From: Halomontanus rarus
GTDB taxonomy: Archaea > Halobacteriota > Halobacteria > Halobacteriales > Natrialbaceae
Length of the DNA stretch: 64,000 nt
Reading direction: 5' to 3'
NCBI RefSeq assembly: GCF_017357405.1
Contig: NZ_CP071597.1
Span: 2,480,001-2,544,000 of the forward strand
Shown here piece by piece: positions 38,842 through 46,689 of this stretch. A model generated the notes under the pieces. It did not search any database. It saw nothing but the letters and a program-made list of their open reading frames with translations, and was not told where the DNA came from. The translations under genes and the position numbers were made by a program. How positions within the stretch are numbered: position 1 is the first letter of the stretch; every line of letters starts with the position of its first letter.

Positions 38842-38921
38842 TAGGCAGCCACCTCCGCTTCGCTCGCTTCACTTTCGATGCAATGTAGACGAATGTCCAT
38901 GTCTTGTTCGTTAGAGTTCAT
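38841..38921 (-). CDS. 26-residue ORF translationally coupled to amt
   Basis: The peptide is [20 protein letters not shown] followed by EAEVAA, acidic with one Cys and one His. Its TAA overlaps the amt ATG as TAATG, the same coupling used elsewhere in the window, and the amt Shine-Dalgarno GGAGGTG lies inside it. A CTTATATT box about 45 bp upstream of its ATG implies a transcript that begins just before this ORF. It is probably translated as a leader or microprotein linked to nitrogen-regulated amt expression (inference); the family is unknown. Confidence 0.5.
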   Translation of the reverse strand: MNSNEQDMDIRLHCIESEASEAEVAA

Positions 38922-38962
38922 GGTTGTCTTCTGAATCACGTCTGATGACGATGGTCTACCTC

Positions 38963-38970
38963 AATATAAG
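38963..38970 (-). promoter_or_regulatory. TATA box of the amt operon
   Basis: On the minus strand, CTAATCCTTATATTGAGG contains a TATA element with a BRE-like CTAATC before it, about 45 bp before the 26-codon ORF. The predicted transcription start leaves a leader of about 20 nt. Confidence 0.45.
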
Positions 38971-38984
38971 GATTAGCGTTAACG

Positions 38985-39392
38985 AATGGCTGGAAATCGT
39001 GGGATAATAGGAACAACCGAACAAATCTAGAGGTAATTTAATGTGTATTAGGTTGTTGAACATCGAGAGATATTCGAGTATTGGTTATATATTCGACGTT
39101 CGTCAACCATACCTGGTCGGGATCTCGGTCGAAGCGTGTCGAAGTAGTGCCCAGAACGGGATTAACGGCTCGCGCGCGGCAGATGTTATAGCTCAAAAAG
39201 CGCCAGTCCACTCCCGGTGGACATTCATGGGAGTTGTGCACGAAATTAGATTGGCACACACTACTTTATTAATCAACATCTAACATCTATATACAATATA
39301 CTTCCGTTGCGTCTGGATACTCATTTGGAACATTCGGCCTCTGTCCCTCTGACCTCTCTCGCTTGCAGGTTTAACTGAACCTCTCGGCTGGG
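38985..39392. other. AT-rich intergenic segment
   Basis: Low-GC compared with the rest of the window. It contains the small inverted repeat GTCCAC-TCCCG-GTGGAC near 39209 and, at its left-hand edge, the amt promoter region. No convincing gene was seen on either strand. Confidence 0.35.
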
Positions 39393-39450
39393 CTACCTCT
39401 CGGCTGGGCTGGTCCTCTCGCTTGGAGGTTTAGCTGTACCTTCCGAGTCG
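39365..39450. repeat. Nested short direct repeats downstream of the amber-interrupted peptide gene
   Basis: Minus strand: a 15-base unit AGCCCAGCCGAGAGG occurs twice in direct tandem. It is flanked by two related copies of a 24-base segment, CAGCTAAACCTCCAAGCGAG and CAGTTAAACCTGCAAGCGAG at their cores. The array overlaps the 3' end of the peptide gene and may have extended its C-terminus. Confidence 0.6.
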
Positions 39451-39719
39451 GTGTCATAACCGTCCCCAACGATATGCCCCTGATGGTAAGAATAAGTAGC
39501 GCCAAACCCGCAACCAGCGACTGCACCTCCTGGACCCGATACCGAACCAGAAATTGCACCGCCTGCACAACCTAGTACAACATTCTAATCATCTTCTGAC
39601 ATTTCTCCGTCTCCCGAAGGACCATCAGTTACATGATCATGTGCAGCTGCTGAACCGGCTGCCAAGGCGATTATCATTAGCATGGCAATACCAACTGATG
39701 CAAATCTTATCACTCGCAT
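39393..39719 (-). pseudogene. Secreted Gly-rich peptide gene interrupted by an amber codon
   Basis: Read from the ATG at 39719: a Sec-type signal peptide (MRVIRFASVGIAMLMIIALA, then AGSAAA), an acidic leader (HDHVTDGPSGDGEMSEDD), then TAG at 39587-39585. The frame then continues 63 codons to a second TAG with NVVLGCAGGAISGSVSGPGG followed by AVAGCGFGATYSYHQGHIVG. The post-stop part is Gly/Ala/Ser-rich with two Cys 17 residues apart, a composition resembling bacteriocin or halocin precursors; homology is not established. A single TTG-to-TAG change would break it. It lies in an AT-rich patch with its own TATA-like segment (AATTAATAG), suggesting acquisition. It may be dead, or read through. Confidence 0.5.
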
Positions 39720-39830
39720 ACAGTCAATAACCAATTGCTAATACTATTAATTATTTCCCATCCTGCTATGATATAGATAGTTGAATAGATTATTTGTATT
39801 CAAGGGCTCTTTTCCCGTTTATTATCAGTT

Positions 39831-40856
39831 TCACATCTTTCGCGCAATTCTCTCCGCGAAATACGTGAGAATCAGGTCAGCACCCGCGCGTTTAATCGAG
39901 AGCAGCGATTCGTGAGCGACCGCCTCGAGGTCGAGCCATCCCTTCTCGCTCGCCGCGTGAAGCATCGCGTACTCGCCCGAGACGTTGTAGGCGGCGATCG
40001 GGTGGTCGAACTCCCGGCGTAGCGAGCTGACGATGTCCAGATAGGGGAGGGCGGGTTTGACCATCAGCACGTCCGCGCCCTGGTCGACGTCGAGTTCGAC
40101 TTCGCGGATCGCTTCCCGTGCGTTCGCCGGGTCCATCTGGTAGTGGCGACGGTTTCCGAATGCGGGTGCGCCGTCGGCGGCGTCGCGAAACGGCCCGTAG
40201 AAGGCGCTCTCGTACTTCGCGGCGTAGCTCATGATCGGCACGTGCTCGAACCCCTCGCGATCGAGGGCACCGCGGATGGCACCGACCATCCCGTCCATCA
40301 TGCCGCTGGGCGCGATCATGTCCGCACCGGCCTCGGCGTGCGAGACGGCGATCTTCTCGAGGGCCTCGAGGGTGGCGTCGTTGTCGACGGTGAGTGTGGC
40401 GTCGAGGTCCGGGTCGTGACCGTGGCTGTGAGCGTCACCGCGCAACTCCTCCTCGAGCGGGCCGCAGTGTCCGTGGTCGGTGTACTCGCAGAGACAGGCG
40501 TCGGTGAGGACGTAGGCGTCGGTTTCGGCGGTGATCCGGCGCGTCGCCTCCTGAACGACGCCGTCGTCGGCCCACGCCCGCGTTCCGTCGGGGTCCTTGG
40601 AGGTGGGAATGCCGAACAGCATGACCGCCTCGACGCCGGTTTCGAGGACTTCCTCGACGCGGGAAACGGCGTCGGAGACGGGAACGCGTTCGTGACCGGG
40701 CATCGAGTCGATCGGGACGCGTTCGTCCGCGGTCGCGTCGACGAAGACCGGAGCGATGAGATCCGACGGCTCGAGGCTGGTCTCGCTGACCAGTCCCCGG
40801 ATGCGGTCCTGGCGAAGCCGACGCGGGCGATGGGTGAGCGAGCGATCGTTGTCCAT
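39831..40856 (-). CDS. hemB: Delta-aminolevulinate dehydratase (porphobilinogen synthase)
   Basis: Condenses two 5-aminolevulinates to porphobilinogen. At 341 residues it has family motifs in order: RPRRLRQDRIRGLVSET, FGIPTSKDPDGTRAW, the zinc-binding triple-Cys segment TDACLCEYTDHGHCG, IAPSGMMDGMVGAIRGAL, the first active Lys (YAAKYESAFYGPFRDA), the second in ADVLMVKPALPYLDIV, and YNVSGEYAMLHAASEKGW. It is therefore a Zn-type enzyme. It is the third tetrapyrrole locus in 14 kb. It is transcribed divergently from the DUF6065-like cluster, with 145 bp between starts. Confidence 0.96.
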   Translation of the reverse strand: MDNDRSLTHRPRRLRQDRIRGLVSETSLEPSDLIAPVFVDATADERVPIDSMPGHERVPVSDAVSRVEEVLETGVEAVMLFGIPTSKDPDGTRAWADDGVVQEATRRITAETDAYVLTDACLCEYTDHGHCGPLEEELRGDAHSHGHDPDLDATLTVDNDATLEALEKIAVSHAEAGADMIAPSGMMDGMVGAIRGALDREGFEHVPIMSYAAKYESAFYGPFRDAADGAPAFGNRRHYQMDPANAREAIREVELDVDQGADVLMVKPALPYLDIVSSLRREFDHPIAAYNVSGEYAMLHAASEKGWLDLEAVAHESLLSIKRAGADLILTYFAERIARKM

Positions 40857-40948
40857 ACCGGCGTCTTCGGGAGGAAGAAGAAAAAGCGTCCCGTTCTGGA
40901 AAATTGATCACAATCACCGTGCCGGAACCGACGGACACCACAACTGGA

Positions 40949-40986
40949 TATACACGACCGATAAACAGATATGCGTGTATACACGA
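40949..40986. promoter_or_regulatory. Palindrome and direct repeat in the DUF6065-cluster promoter
   Basis: CGTGTATACACG (40974-40985) is a perfect 12-base palindrome whose TATA core lies 20-25 bp before the ATG at 41001, where the TATA box of a leaderless gene should be. TATACACGA also occurs at 40949-40957, giving a direct repeat with 29-base spacing. A regulator bound here would block transcription factor B/TBP access (inference). The region is shared with divergent hemB. Confidence 0.45.
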
Positions 40987-41000
40987 TAGCGTGCCGTAGA

Positions 41001-41690
41001 ATGGACTTCGGTGACGTCATCGACGACATCAAACGCGGCGACTACGACCCGACCGTCTCCGGGGACGTCGTGGAGTTCTACTGTCTCGAGACGGAGGTCG
41101 GCATCAATCCGCCCCCGCGGCGGGCGGCCGCGGTCGTCGACACCGGGTCGAAGAACTCGATCTACGGGACGGGACTCTCCGAGACGGAGCGCGCGTTCGC
41201 CGACCGGTCGTCGGTCGAAGGGGCGATGCGTTCGGGGTGGCTCCTCTCGAATCCGGTCCCGACCAATATTTCGTCTCCGGACGGGGCGAACGGCGTGATC
41301 CCCGTCACCCATCCCAAGTTCGACCACGTCACCGATTACACGCGCGAGTTCGAAGTCGGTTCGAGCCACGATATCTGGCAGCTGGACACGAAGTGGGTGA
41401 TCGACGTTCCGGACGGGTACTCCGTCTTCTATACGCACCCGTTCAACTACTCCCACGAGACGTTCTCGGTGATTCCGGGGATCGTCGACGCCGACGAGTT
41501 CCCCTACTGGTTCCGAGTCCCCATGACGATCCACGTCGACGAGGGGGTAATCCAGTTCAACGATCCGATCGTCCAGCTCGTCCCGTTCGAACGCTCGACG
41601 GAACCGATCACGGCCGCGGTCGACGTGGTCGACGGCAGTTCTCTCTCCCCCGATGACCCGGAAGAAAGAGGAGGAGCAGTACACGAATGA
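41001..41690 (+). CDS. DUF6065-like protein, copy 1
   Basis: About 229 residues from the ATG at 41001 (MDFGDVIDDIKRGDYDPT). The module starts VEFYCLETEVG, has a GAMRSGWLLSNPVPTNIS segment, then KWVIDVPDGYSVFYTHPFNY and a C-terminal IQFNDPIVQLVPFER. This matches what I know of the DUF6065 pattern (a DAM-x-GY/GW region, NPW-I-TP-GYS-LF-P-N, and PI-Q-IP). It is cytoplasmic with no signal. Function unknown. It leads three genes with short spacing or overlaps, all carrying this module. Confidence 0.55.
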   Translation: MDFGDVIDDIKRGDYDPTVSGDVVEFYCLETEVGINPPPRRAAAVVDTGSKNSIYGTGLSETERAFADRSSVEGAMRSGWLLSNPVPTNISSPDGANGVIPVTHPKFDHVTDYTREFEVGSSHDIWQLDTKWVIDVPDGYSVFYTHPFNYSHETFSVIPGIVDADEFPYWFRVPMTIHVDEGVIQFNDPIVQLVPFERSTEPITAAVDVVDGSSLSPDDPEERGGAVHE

Positions 41691-41709
41691 CAGCCTCCAC
41701 ACGCAGACC

Positions 41710-43305
41710 ATGACCGACCAGCACGTTACCTTCTCCCGACGCGGTGGCCCGCCCGACGCCCCGAAACCGGAGCCCTCGAGCGCCCACATTCCCGAGTGGT
41801 TTCGGACCCTGAACCAGTCGATCGACTCGCTTCCGATCCCGGTCGACAAGACGGCCAAACTCTGTATGCCGCTCAACGATGCGATGCGGTTGGGCTGGAT
41901 GCTCAGAGCGCCGGCCACGATCACCCTTCGCGAGCGGAACGGTACCGTCGAAGCGAGTGTGGGCGGTGACGCTGACGGCGACGGTTCCGACGATGTCGAC
42001 GGTGACGGACGCGCTGTCACCCCTGACGCCAACGACCTCGTCACCACCTTCGACGTCGACCAGCTGGACACCGATCGTAACAGTGCGTTTCTCCTCCCCG
42101 ACTGTACGATTTCGACGCCGTGGACGATCGATACTCCGCAGGGCTACTCGACGCTGCTCACGCATCCGTTGAACCGCGACGAGATGCGCTTTACCGTCTC
42201 CGGGATGCTCGCCGAGACGGACGCCTACGACGACCCGATCCGCGTGCCGATCCACGTAGAGGCCGAGACGGTCACGATCGAGGCCGGCGAGCCGATCGCA
42301 CAGGTGATCCCGGTCGACCGGCGCGATATCGCCCTCCCGACGGCTGCGAAGCCGTTCAGCGACGATCCCAACCTTCGAAAAGCCCACATCAGATGTTCGG
42401 AGGCGAGTACGCGGCGAAAGGACGTCTACCGGAAGGACGCGTGGGTGCCAAAGAGCACGCCGCGGATCGTTTCGGATCCCGGCGAGGCCGATTCGCCGGA
42501 CTCCGACGGCGGGGCGTCTCGAGGGGAGGGGGAAAGTGATGGTGACGGAGATGGAGATGAAGAGGGAGAGAGAGACGGCAACCCGTCGTCTGTCGCTGAG
42601 AACGACAGCACCGACGACCCGTCGTTGACCTACTACTGCTTCGACGAGCGATACGAGTCCCTCCCGAACCCGTCGCCGGCGTCCGAGTACGTTCTCGAGG
42701 GGTACGAGGACGAACTTCGGAAGATCGACGGACTCGACGCCGAGCAGCCGACCACCGACTGGCTGCTCGCGGCGATGGCGATCGGCGCGATCGTTCCGCT
42801 CCCGGAGCGGCTCACCGTGCGGCGAAGAGCGAGTGAGGCCGGCGGTGCCGGCCGAGGGGGCGGACGAAACTCGACGCTGGAACTCGAGTCACCGGGCGAG
42901 GAGGACCGCCACCACTCCCAGAACCCGCTCAAGATGGGCGAGGACCACCCGCTCGCGCCGGTCACGCTGCTCAACGTCAACTCCGAGTGGGTGATCGATC
43001 CGCCGGAGAACTACTCGGTCCTCATCTGCAGCCCGTTCAACCACTTCCAGCGGTATTACCGCGCGTACGCCGGGCTCGGCGACTTCGACAGATACCCGAC
43101 GACCGCGAACACGCCGGGACTGTTCACGGGGCGGGCCGACGAACGGTCGTTTCCGGCCGAGATGCCGGTCGCACAGCACGTCCCGCTGAACCGGGATCGA
43201 ATCTTGCACACCGCGACGATCGTGGACGAGACTGAGGACGAGGCCGACACTGAGACCGAGACCGAAAACGAGGACGAGGACGAGGACGTGGTCGACCGTG
43301 AGTGA
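41710..43305 (+). CDS. DUF6065-like protein with two tandem modules
   Basis: About 531 residues from the ATG at 41710 (MTDQHVTFSRRGGPPD), 19 bases after the previous stop; an ATG at 41653 would overlap that gene. Module A (about 1-220) has KLCMPLNDAMRLGWMLRAPA, PWTIDTPQGYSTLLTHPLNR and EPIAQVIPVDRRD. A variable acidic linker (DGDGDGDEEGERDGN) follows, then module B (about 300-510) with LTYYCFDERYESLPNPSPAS, DWLLAAMAIGAIVPLPERLT, EWVIDPPENYSVLICSPFNH and MPVAQHVPLNRD. The shared start V/L-x-F/Y-Y/C supports the chosen ATG. Function unknown. Confidence 0.55.
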   Translation: MTDQHVTFSRRGGPPDAPKPEPSSAHIPEWFRTLNQSIDSLPIPVDKTAKLCMPLNDAMRLGWMLRAPATITLRERNGTVEASVGGDADGDGSDDVDGDGRAVTPDANDLVTTFDVDQLDTDRNSAFLLPDCTISTPWTIDTPQGYSTLLTHPLNRDEMRFTVSGMLAETDAYDDPIRVPIHVEAETVTIEAGEPIAQVIPVDRRDIALPTAAKPFSDDPNLRKAHIRCSEASTRRKDVYRKDAWVPKSTPRIVSDPGEADSPDSDGGASRGEGESDGDGDGDEEGERDGNPSSVAENDSTDDPSLTYYCFDERYESLPNPSPASEYVLEGYEDELRKIDGLDAEQPTTDWLLAAMAIGAIVPLPERLTVRRRASEAGGAGRGGGRNSTLELESPGEEDRHHSQNPLKMGEDHPLAPVTLLNVNSEWVIDPPENYSVLICSPFNHFQRYYRAYAGLGDFDRYPTTANTPGLFTGRADERSFPAEMPVAQHVPLNRDRILHTATIVDETEDEADTETETENEDEDEDVVDRE

Positions 43306-43969
43306 CGCCGACTCGAGTCCGGTTCGGTTTTGCTGCGACGAAGCCGACGCCGACGCGGCGGTCGCGCCGACGACCGCCGCCGCCGCGCTCCGCAACGGCG
43401 CCGGGGTCGAACCGACGATGCACAGCGCCTCGAGGACGGACCCGCGGGTGTTCGACTGCTGCCGTCACGGCTGGTGTCTCTATCCGCCGGCGACGGTCTC
43501 GCTCGAGCCCGGTGACGGTGAGACTCCCGTCAGGCCGGACGCCGCGACCGACTACGTGACGGTCCACGACGATCGGTCGACGGCAGAGACGCTCTGTGCG
43601 ACGGTCGAGACGCTGTGGCACGTCGAGGTCGACGACGGCTACCCCGTCCTCGTCACGTCGTGGTCGGGGTCGTTCGATCCTCGGATCGGCTCGCAACTCG
43701 TGACCGCCGCCGACGGCGTCCGGAAACTCGCGATTCCGATCACGACCGAGGAGACGGTAACCTACGACCCCGAGACGCCGATCGCGCAGGTGATCCCGGT
43801 TCCCGAGGCGCTGCTGGACGACTCCTTCGAGTGCGGTGCGCTGGACGAGCAACGGATAGCGGCGATCAGGGAGATCGACGATGCGATGCGGTTCTACGAT
43901 CCGTACGGGCGGGAGTATCGAGTCGAGAAGAAACCGAGCGAACTCGTTGGAACGGACCGGCTCGAGTAG
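43298..43969 (+). CDS. DUF6065-like protein, divergent copy
   Basis: A 223-residue protein starting at a GTG inside the previous gene (overlap of eight bases), so co-translated. It is the most diverged module: VRFCCDEADADAAVAPT, DCCRHGWCLYPPATVSLE with extra Cys, LWHVEVDDGYPVLVTSWSGS and ETPIAQVIPVPEALL. The Cys/His content (two CC pairs and an HGWC) differs from its paralogues and might bind metal (inference). It ends with a helical tail AAIREIDDAMRFYDPYGREY. Function unknown. Confidence 0.55.
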   Translation: MSDADSSPVRFCCDEADADAAVAPTTAAAALRNGAGVEPTMHSASRTDPRVFDCCRHGWCLYPPATVSLEPGDGETPVRPDAATDYVTVHDDRSTAETLCATVETLWHVEVDDGYPVLVTSWSGSFDPRIGSQLVTAADGVRKLAIPITTEETVTYDPETPIAQVIPVPEALLDDSFECGALDEQRIAAIREIDDAMRFYDPYGREYRVEKKPSELVGTDRLE

Positions 43970-44064
43970 TGGGTGGCCGGGGTCGTACTCGAGTAGGTGT
44001 GCGGTCGTGTAATCCTCTCGTGAGATCGCACACTTATGTTCCACCGATGCGTGCTACTGCATAT

Positions 44065-44340
44065 ATGGTCCCGTCAGTTACAGTGACTGATCGAACGAAA
44101 GCTCACCTCGAGGAACTGCGGGCAAAAATTCGACTCGAGACCGGTCGAACGGTGACACAGCAAGAACTCCTCGAGTGGATCGTCTTGGAAGCCGTCGAAT
44201 CGACCGACGAACTGAGCGATTCGTTTCGCGACGAGTTCGAACCGTTGACGGACGACGAAATCGACCGCTGGCTGTCGGGAACTGTCTCGTCGGGGGTCGA
44301 AACGGACGAGAGCGACATCGACCGTGTCCTCTACGACTGA
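44065..44340 (+). CDS. Orphan VapB/RHH-like antitoxin-type protein
   Basis: 91 residues from the ATG at 44065 (MVPSVTVTDRTKAHLEELRA). The start strand and helix (KAHLEELRAKIRLETGRTVTQQELLEWIV) resemble ribbon-helix-helix DNA-binding proteins, and the acidic tail ending DESDIDRVLYD resembles haloarchaeal VapB antitoxins. No PIN-domain toxin follows; the next gene is convergent and starts 22 bp on. It could be a degraded toxin-antitoxin locus or a stand-alone regulator. Confidence 0.55.
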   Translation: MVPSVTVTDRTKAHLEELRAKIRLETGRTVTQQELLEWIVLEAVESTDELSDSFRDEFEPLTDDEIDRWLSGTVSSGVETDESDIDRVLYD

Positions 44341-44361
44341 CGATCCCGCGTCGTTCTCACG

Positions 44362-46524
44362 TCATTCTCCCGTCGCGACGTCTTCCTTTCCGAGCGCCTC
44401 GACGATCAACTCCGCGACGTCGACGACCTCGAGGTCGCCCTCGAAGCCGCCGGTCTTCCGGCCGTCCTCGTACATCGTCATGCACATCGGACAGGCGACG
44501 ACGAACTTTTCGACCGTCGCGCCGGCAGCGGTATCGGTGTCCTCGAGGGTCTCTCGCAATCGCTCCTCGCTCGGTTTCGGGTCCTCGTCGAACTCCATCC
44601 AGACGCCGCCGCCGCCGCCGCCACAGCAGAAGGAATCCGAGCGGTTGCGCGGCATCTCGACGAGCTCGCAGCCGGTCGCCCGGATCAGGTCGCGCGGGGC
44701 CTCGTACTCGTCGTTGTACCGGCCGAGGTGACAGGGGTCGTGGTAGGTGACGGTGTACTCGAGTTCGGTTCCCGAGAGGCCGACCCGTCCGTCTGCGACT
44801 AACTCCTCGACGGCCTGGGTCCAGTGGAGGACCTCGATTTCTCCGTTCTGGTTCCAGTACCCGTCGTACTCGAACGGCATCATCGGGTCGTCGGCGAACT
44901 CCGCGAAGTCGACCTCGGGGTACTCGTTTTCGAACGTATTGTACGAGTGCGGGTCCGTACAGACGAGCTTCTCGAAGTCGCAGGCCTCGAAGGACTCGAC
45001 GTGGTGGCCCGCCAGCTCGAGGTAGAGGAACTCCTCGCCGACGCGGCGGACGTCGTTGCCGTCGTACTTCTCGTCCTCGAAGAGGATGCCGAAGCTGACG
45101 TCGGCCTCCTGGAGGATGGTCGCCAGCGAGCGGGCGACCTTCTTGTTCCGATCGTCGTAACTCGGGTAGTCGCCGACGTACCAGAGGTACTCGACGGACT
45201 CCTCGCGAGCGTCCGCGAGGTCGAACTCCAGGGGATCGGCCCAGTCGGCCCGGTTTCGAGCCGCGTTGCCGAAGGTGTTCCCGTCCTGCATGACATTTTG
45301 GAAGACGTCCTGCATCCCCGGATCGACGTCGCCCTGGTCGACTAACTGGCGATTGAGCCGAGTGAAGGAGTTGAGGTGCTCGATCTCGACGGGACAGGAG
45401 TCCACGCAGGCCATACAGGCCATGCAGGACTCCATCGTCTCCGCGTCGATGACGGAGGTTCCGCCGTCGGCGACGATCGGCTGTTCGTCCGTCATCCCCG
45501 CGTCCAGTTCCTCCCGATAGGTCTTCAGGTCGAGGATGACGTCCCGCGGGTCGAGCGGGCGATCCGAGGCCTTGGCGGGACAGACCGCCGAACACCGGCC
45601 GCACTTGGTACAGGCGTCCTGATCGAGGAGTTCTTTCCAGGTGAAGTCGTCGATGGACTCCGCGTTCGTGGCCTCGAGATCCGCCGGGATTCCCGGCAGT
45701 CGCCGGGCGGAGTTCTCGTCGCGAGTGACGACGTTCGCGAACGACGAGAGCATGTGGAACGGCTTGGCGTAGGGGATCCACGCGACGAACGCGAGCGCCA
45801 CGAGGGCGTGGGACCACCACATCCACCAGTGGAGCGAGGCCGCGAGCGACTGATCGACGCCCGCCGCCTCGAGGGCCAGCGCCGTTCCCCAGCCGACGAA
45901 GCTGACGATCTCGAACTCGGGGTAGCCGTTCCCGAGGATTCGCAGTCCCTCGAGGAGGAAGCCGCCGACGCCGAGGACGAACAGCGTCCAGACGAACAGA
46001 TCGTCTTCGCTCGAGGTGTGGCGCCCCCAGAGGCGGTGGTTGCGGACCAAGTAGCGACGGTAGAGGGCCATCCCGATGCCGACGACGAACAGGAGACCCA
46101 TCGCGTCGACGACGAACTGGTAGCCCAGATAGAAGTCGCCGACCCAGAACGACTCCCGACCCAGCGCGAGTTGCCAGACGTCCATGTCGATCCCGAGAAC
46201 CGTCGTCGCGATCAGCAGCGTCAGAAACCCCCACATGATAAACGAGTGCATCAGTCCGCCGTAGAGGTCGCGGTCGAACTGTTTCTCGTTGGTCAGGACG
46301 ATCGCCGCGGCGGCGACGATCCGCGAGCCGAGGTCGTCGAGTCGGTCGATCGGCTCCTCGTCGCCCTCGGCGTAGCGGGCGAACCGCGCGTAGACGCCGT
46401 ACAGGAAGACGACGACGACGAGCGCCGTGAGATAGTAGAAGAGTACCTCTCCGACGCCGCCGATTCCCCAGAACGTGTCCCGGGTCGGGGTCGGGGTCTC
46501 CGCCGCCTGCAGGGGAACTATCAT
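44362..46524 (-). CDS. Membrane-bound Fe-S oxidoreductase with CCG domains (HdrD/GlpC-like)
   Basis: A 720-residue electron-transfer protein. The N-terminal 240 residues hold about five helices resembling a nitrate-reductase-gamma/HdrE-type cytochrome b. Two [4Fe-4S] ferredoxin motifs follow: CTKCGRCSAVCPAKASDRP and CMACMACVDSCPVEIEHLNS. The C-terminal half carries CCG domains, the second ending in SFCCGGGGGGVWM and VVACPMCMTMYEDG. The first CCG domain appears degenerate (FEACDFEKLVCTDPHSYNTF). This fusion is typical of haloarchaeal proteins proposed to pass electrons from acyl-CoA or other dehydrogenases to menaquinone (family knowledge). No partner gene is adjacent. Confidence 0.88.
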   Translation of the reverse strand: MIVPLQAAETPTPTRDTFWGIGGVGEVLFYYLTALVVVVFLYGVYARFARYAEGDEEPIDRLDDLGSRIVAAAAIVLTNEKQFDRDLYGGLMHSFIMWGFLTLLIATTVLGIDMDVWQLALGRESFWVGDFYLGYQFVVDAMGLLFVVGIGMALYRRYLVRNHRLWGRHTSSEDDLFVWTLFVLGVGGFLLEGLRILGNGYPEFEIVSFVGWGTALALEAAGVDQSLAASLHWWMWWSHALVALAFVAWIPYAKPFHMLSSFANVVTRDENSARRLPGIPADLEATNAESIDDFTWKELLDQDACTKCGRCSAVCPAKASDRPLDPRDVILDLKTYREELDAGMTDEQPIVADGGTSVIDAETMESCMACMACVDSCPVEIEHLNSFTRLNRQLVDQGDVDPGMQDVFQNVMQDGNTFGNAARNRADWADPLEFDLADAREESVEYLWYVGDYPSYDDRNKKVARSLATILQEADVSFGILFEDEKYDGNDVRRVGEEFLYLELAGHHVESFEACDFEKLVCTDPHSYNTFENEYPEVDFAEFADDPMMPFEYDGYWNQNGEIEVLHWTQAVEELVADGRVGLSGTELEYTVTYHDPCHLGRYNDEYEAPRDLIRATGCELVEMPRNRSDSFCCGGGGGGVWMEFDEDPKPSEERLRETLEDTDTAAGATVEKFVVACPMCMTMYEDGRKTGGFEGDLEVVDVAELIVEALGKEDVATGE

Positions 46525-46658
46525 GTACTATCACGCGACCACGACACCCTTAACTGTTGTTGCGTGTGTACAACTCACCTCCGCGCCGTCTCTCGGGAAT
46601 CAACACGCCGTTGGGAGTTTACGAACTTCGTTGCACCCGACGATACTTGGCAACAGGC

Positions 46659-46666
46659 TTAAATAG
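46659..46666 (+). promoter_or_regulatory. TATA box of the gene starting at 46690
   Basis: TTAAATAG lies 24-31 bp before the ATG, predicting a leaderless transcript. It is among the clearest TATA boxes in the window. Confidence 0.55.
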
Positions 46667-46689
46667 CCGCCAGTCGCCAGTGTCCATCC

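Noticed and set aside
39038..39259. 73-codon minus-strand ORF and an 80-codon plus-strand ORF in the AT-rich patch after amt
   Set aside because: Composition is not haloarchaeal (low acidic content, mixed Cys/His/Trp), neither has a promoter or ribosome site, and each overlaps the other.
39585..39587. TAG read as pyrrolysine
   Set aside because: No pylS/pylBCD or methylamine methyltransferase genes are in view, and haloarchaea are not known to encode pyrrolysine; nonsense mutation is simpler.
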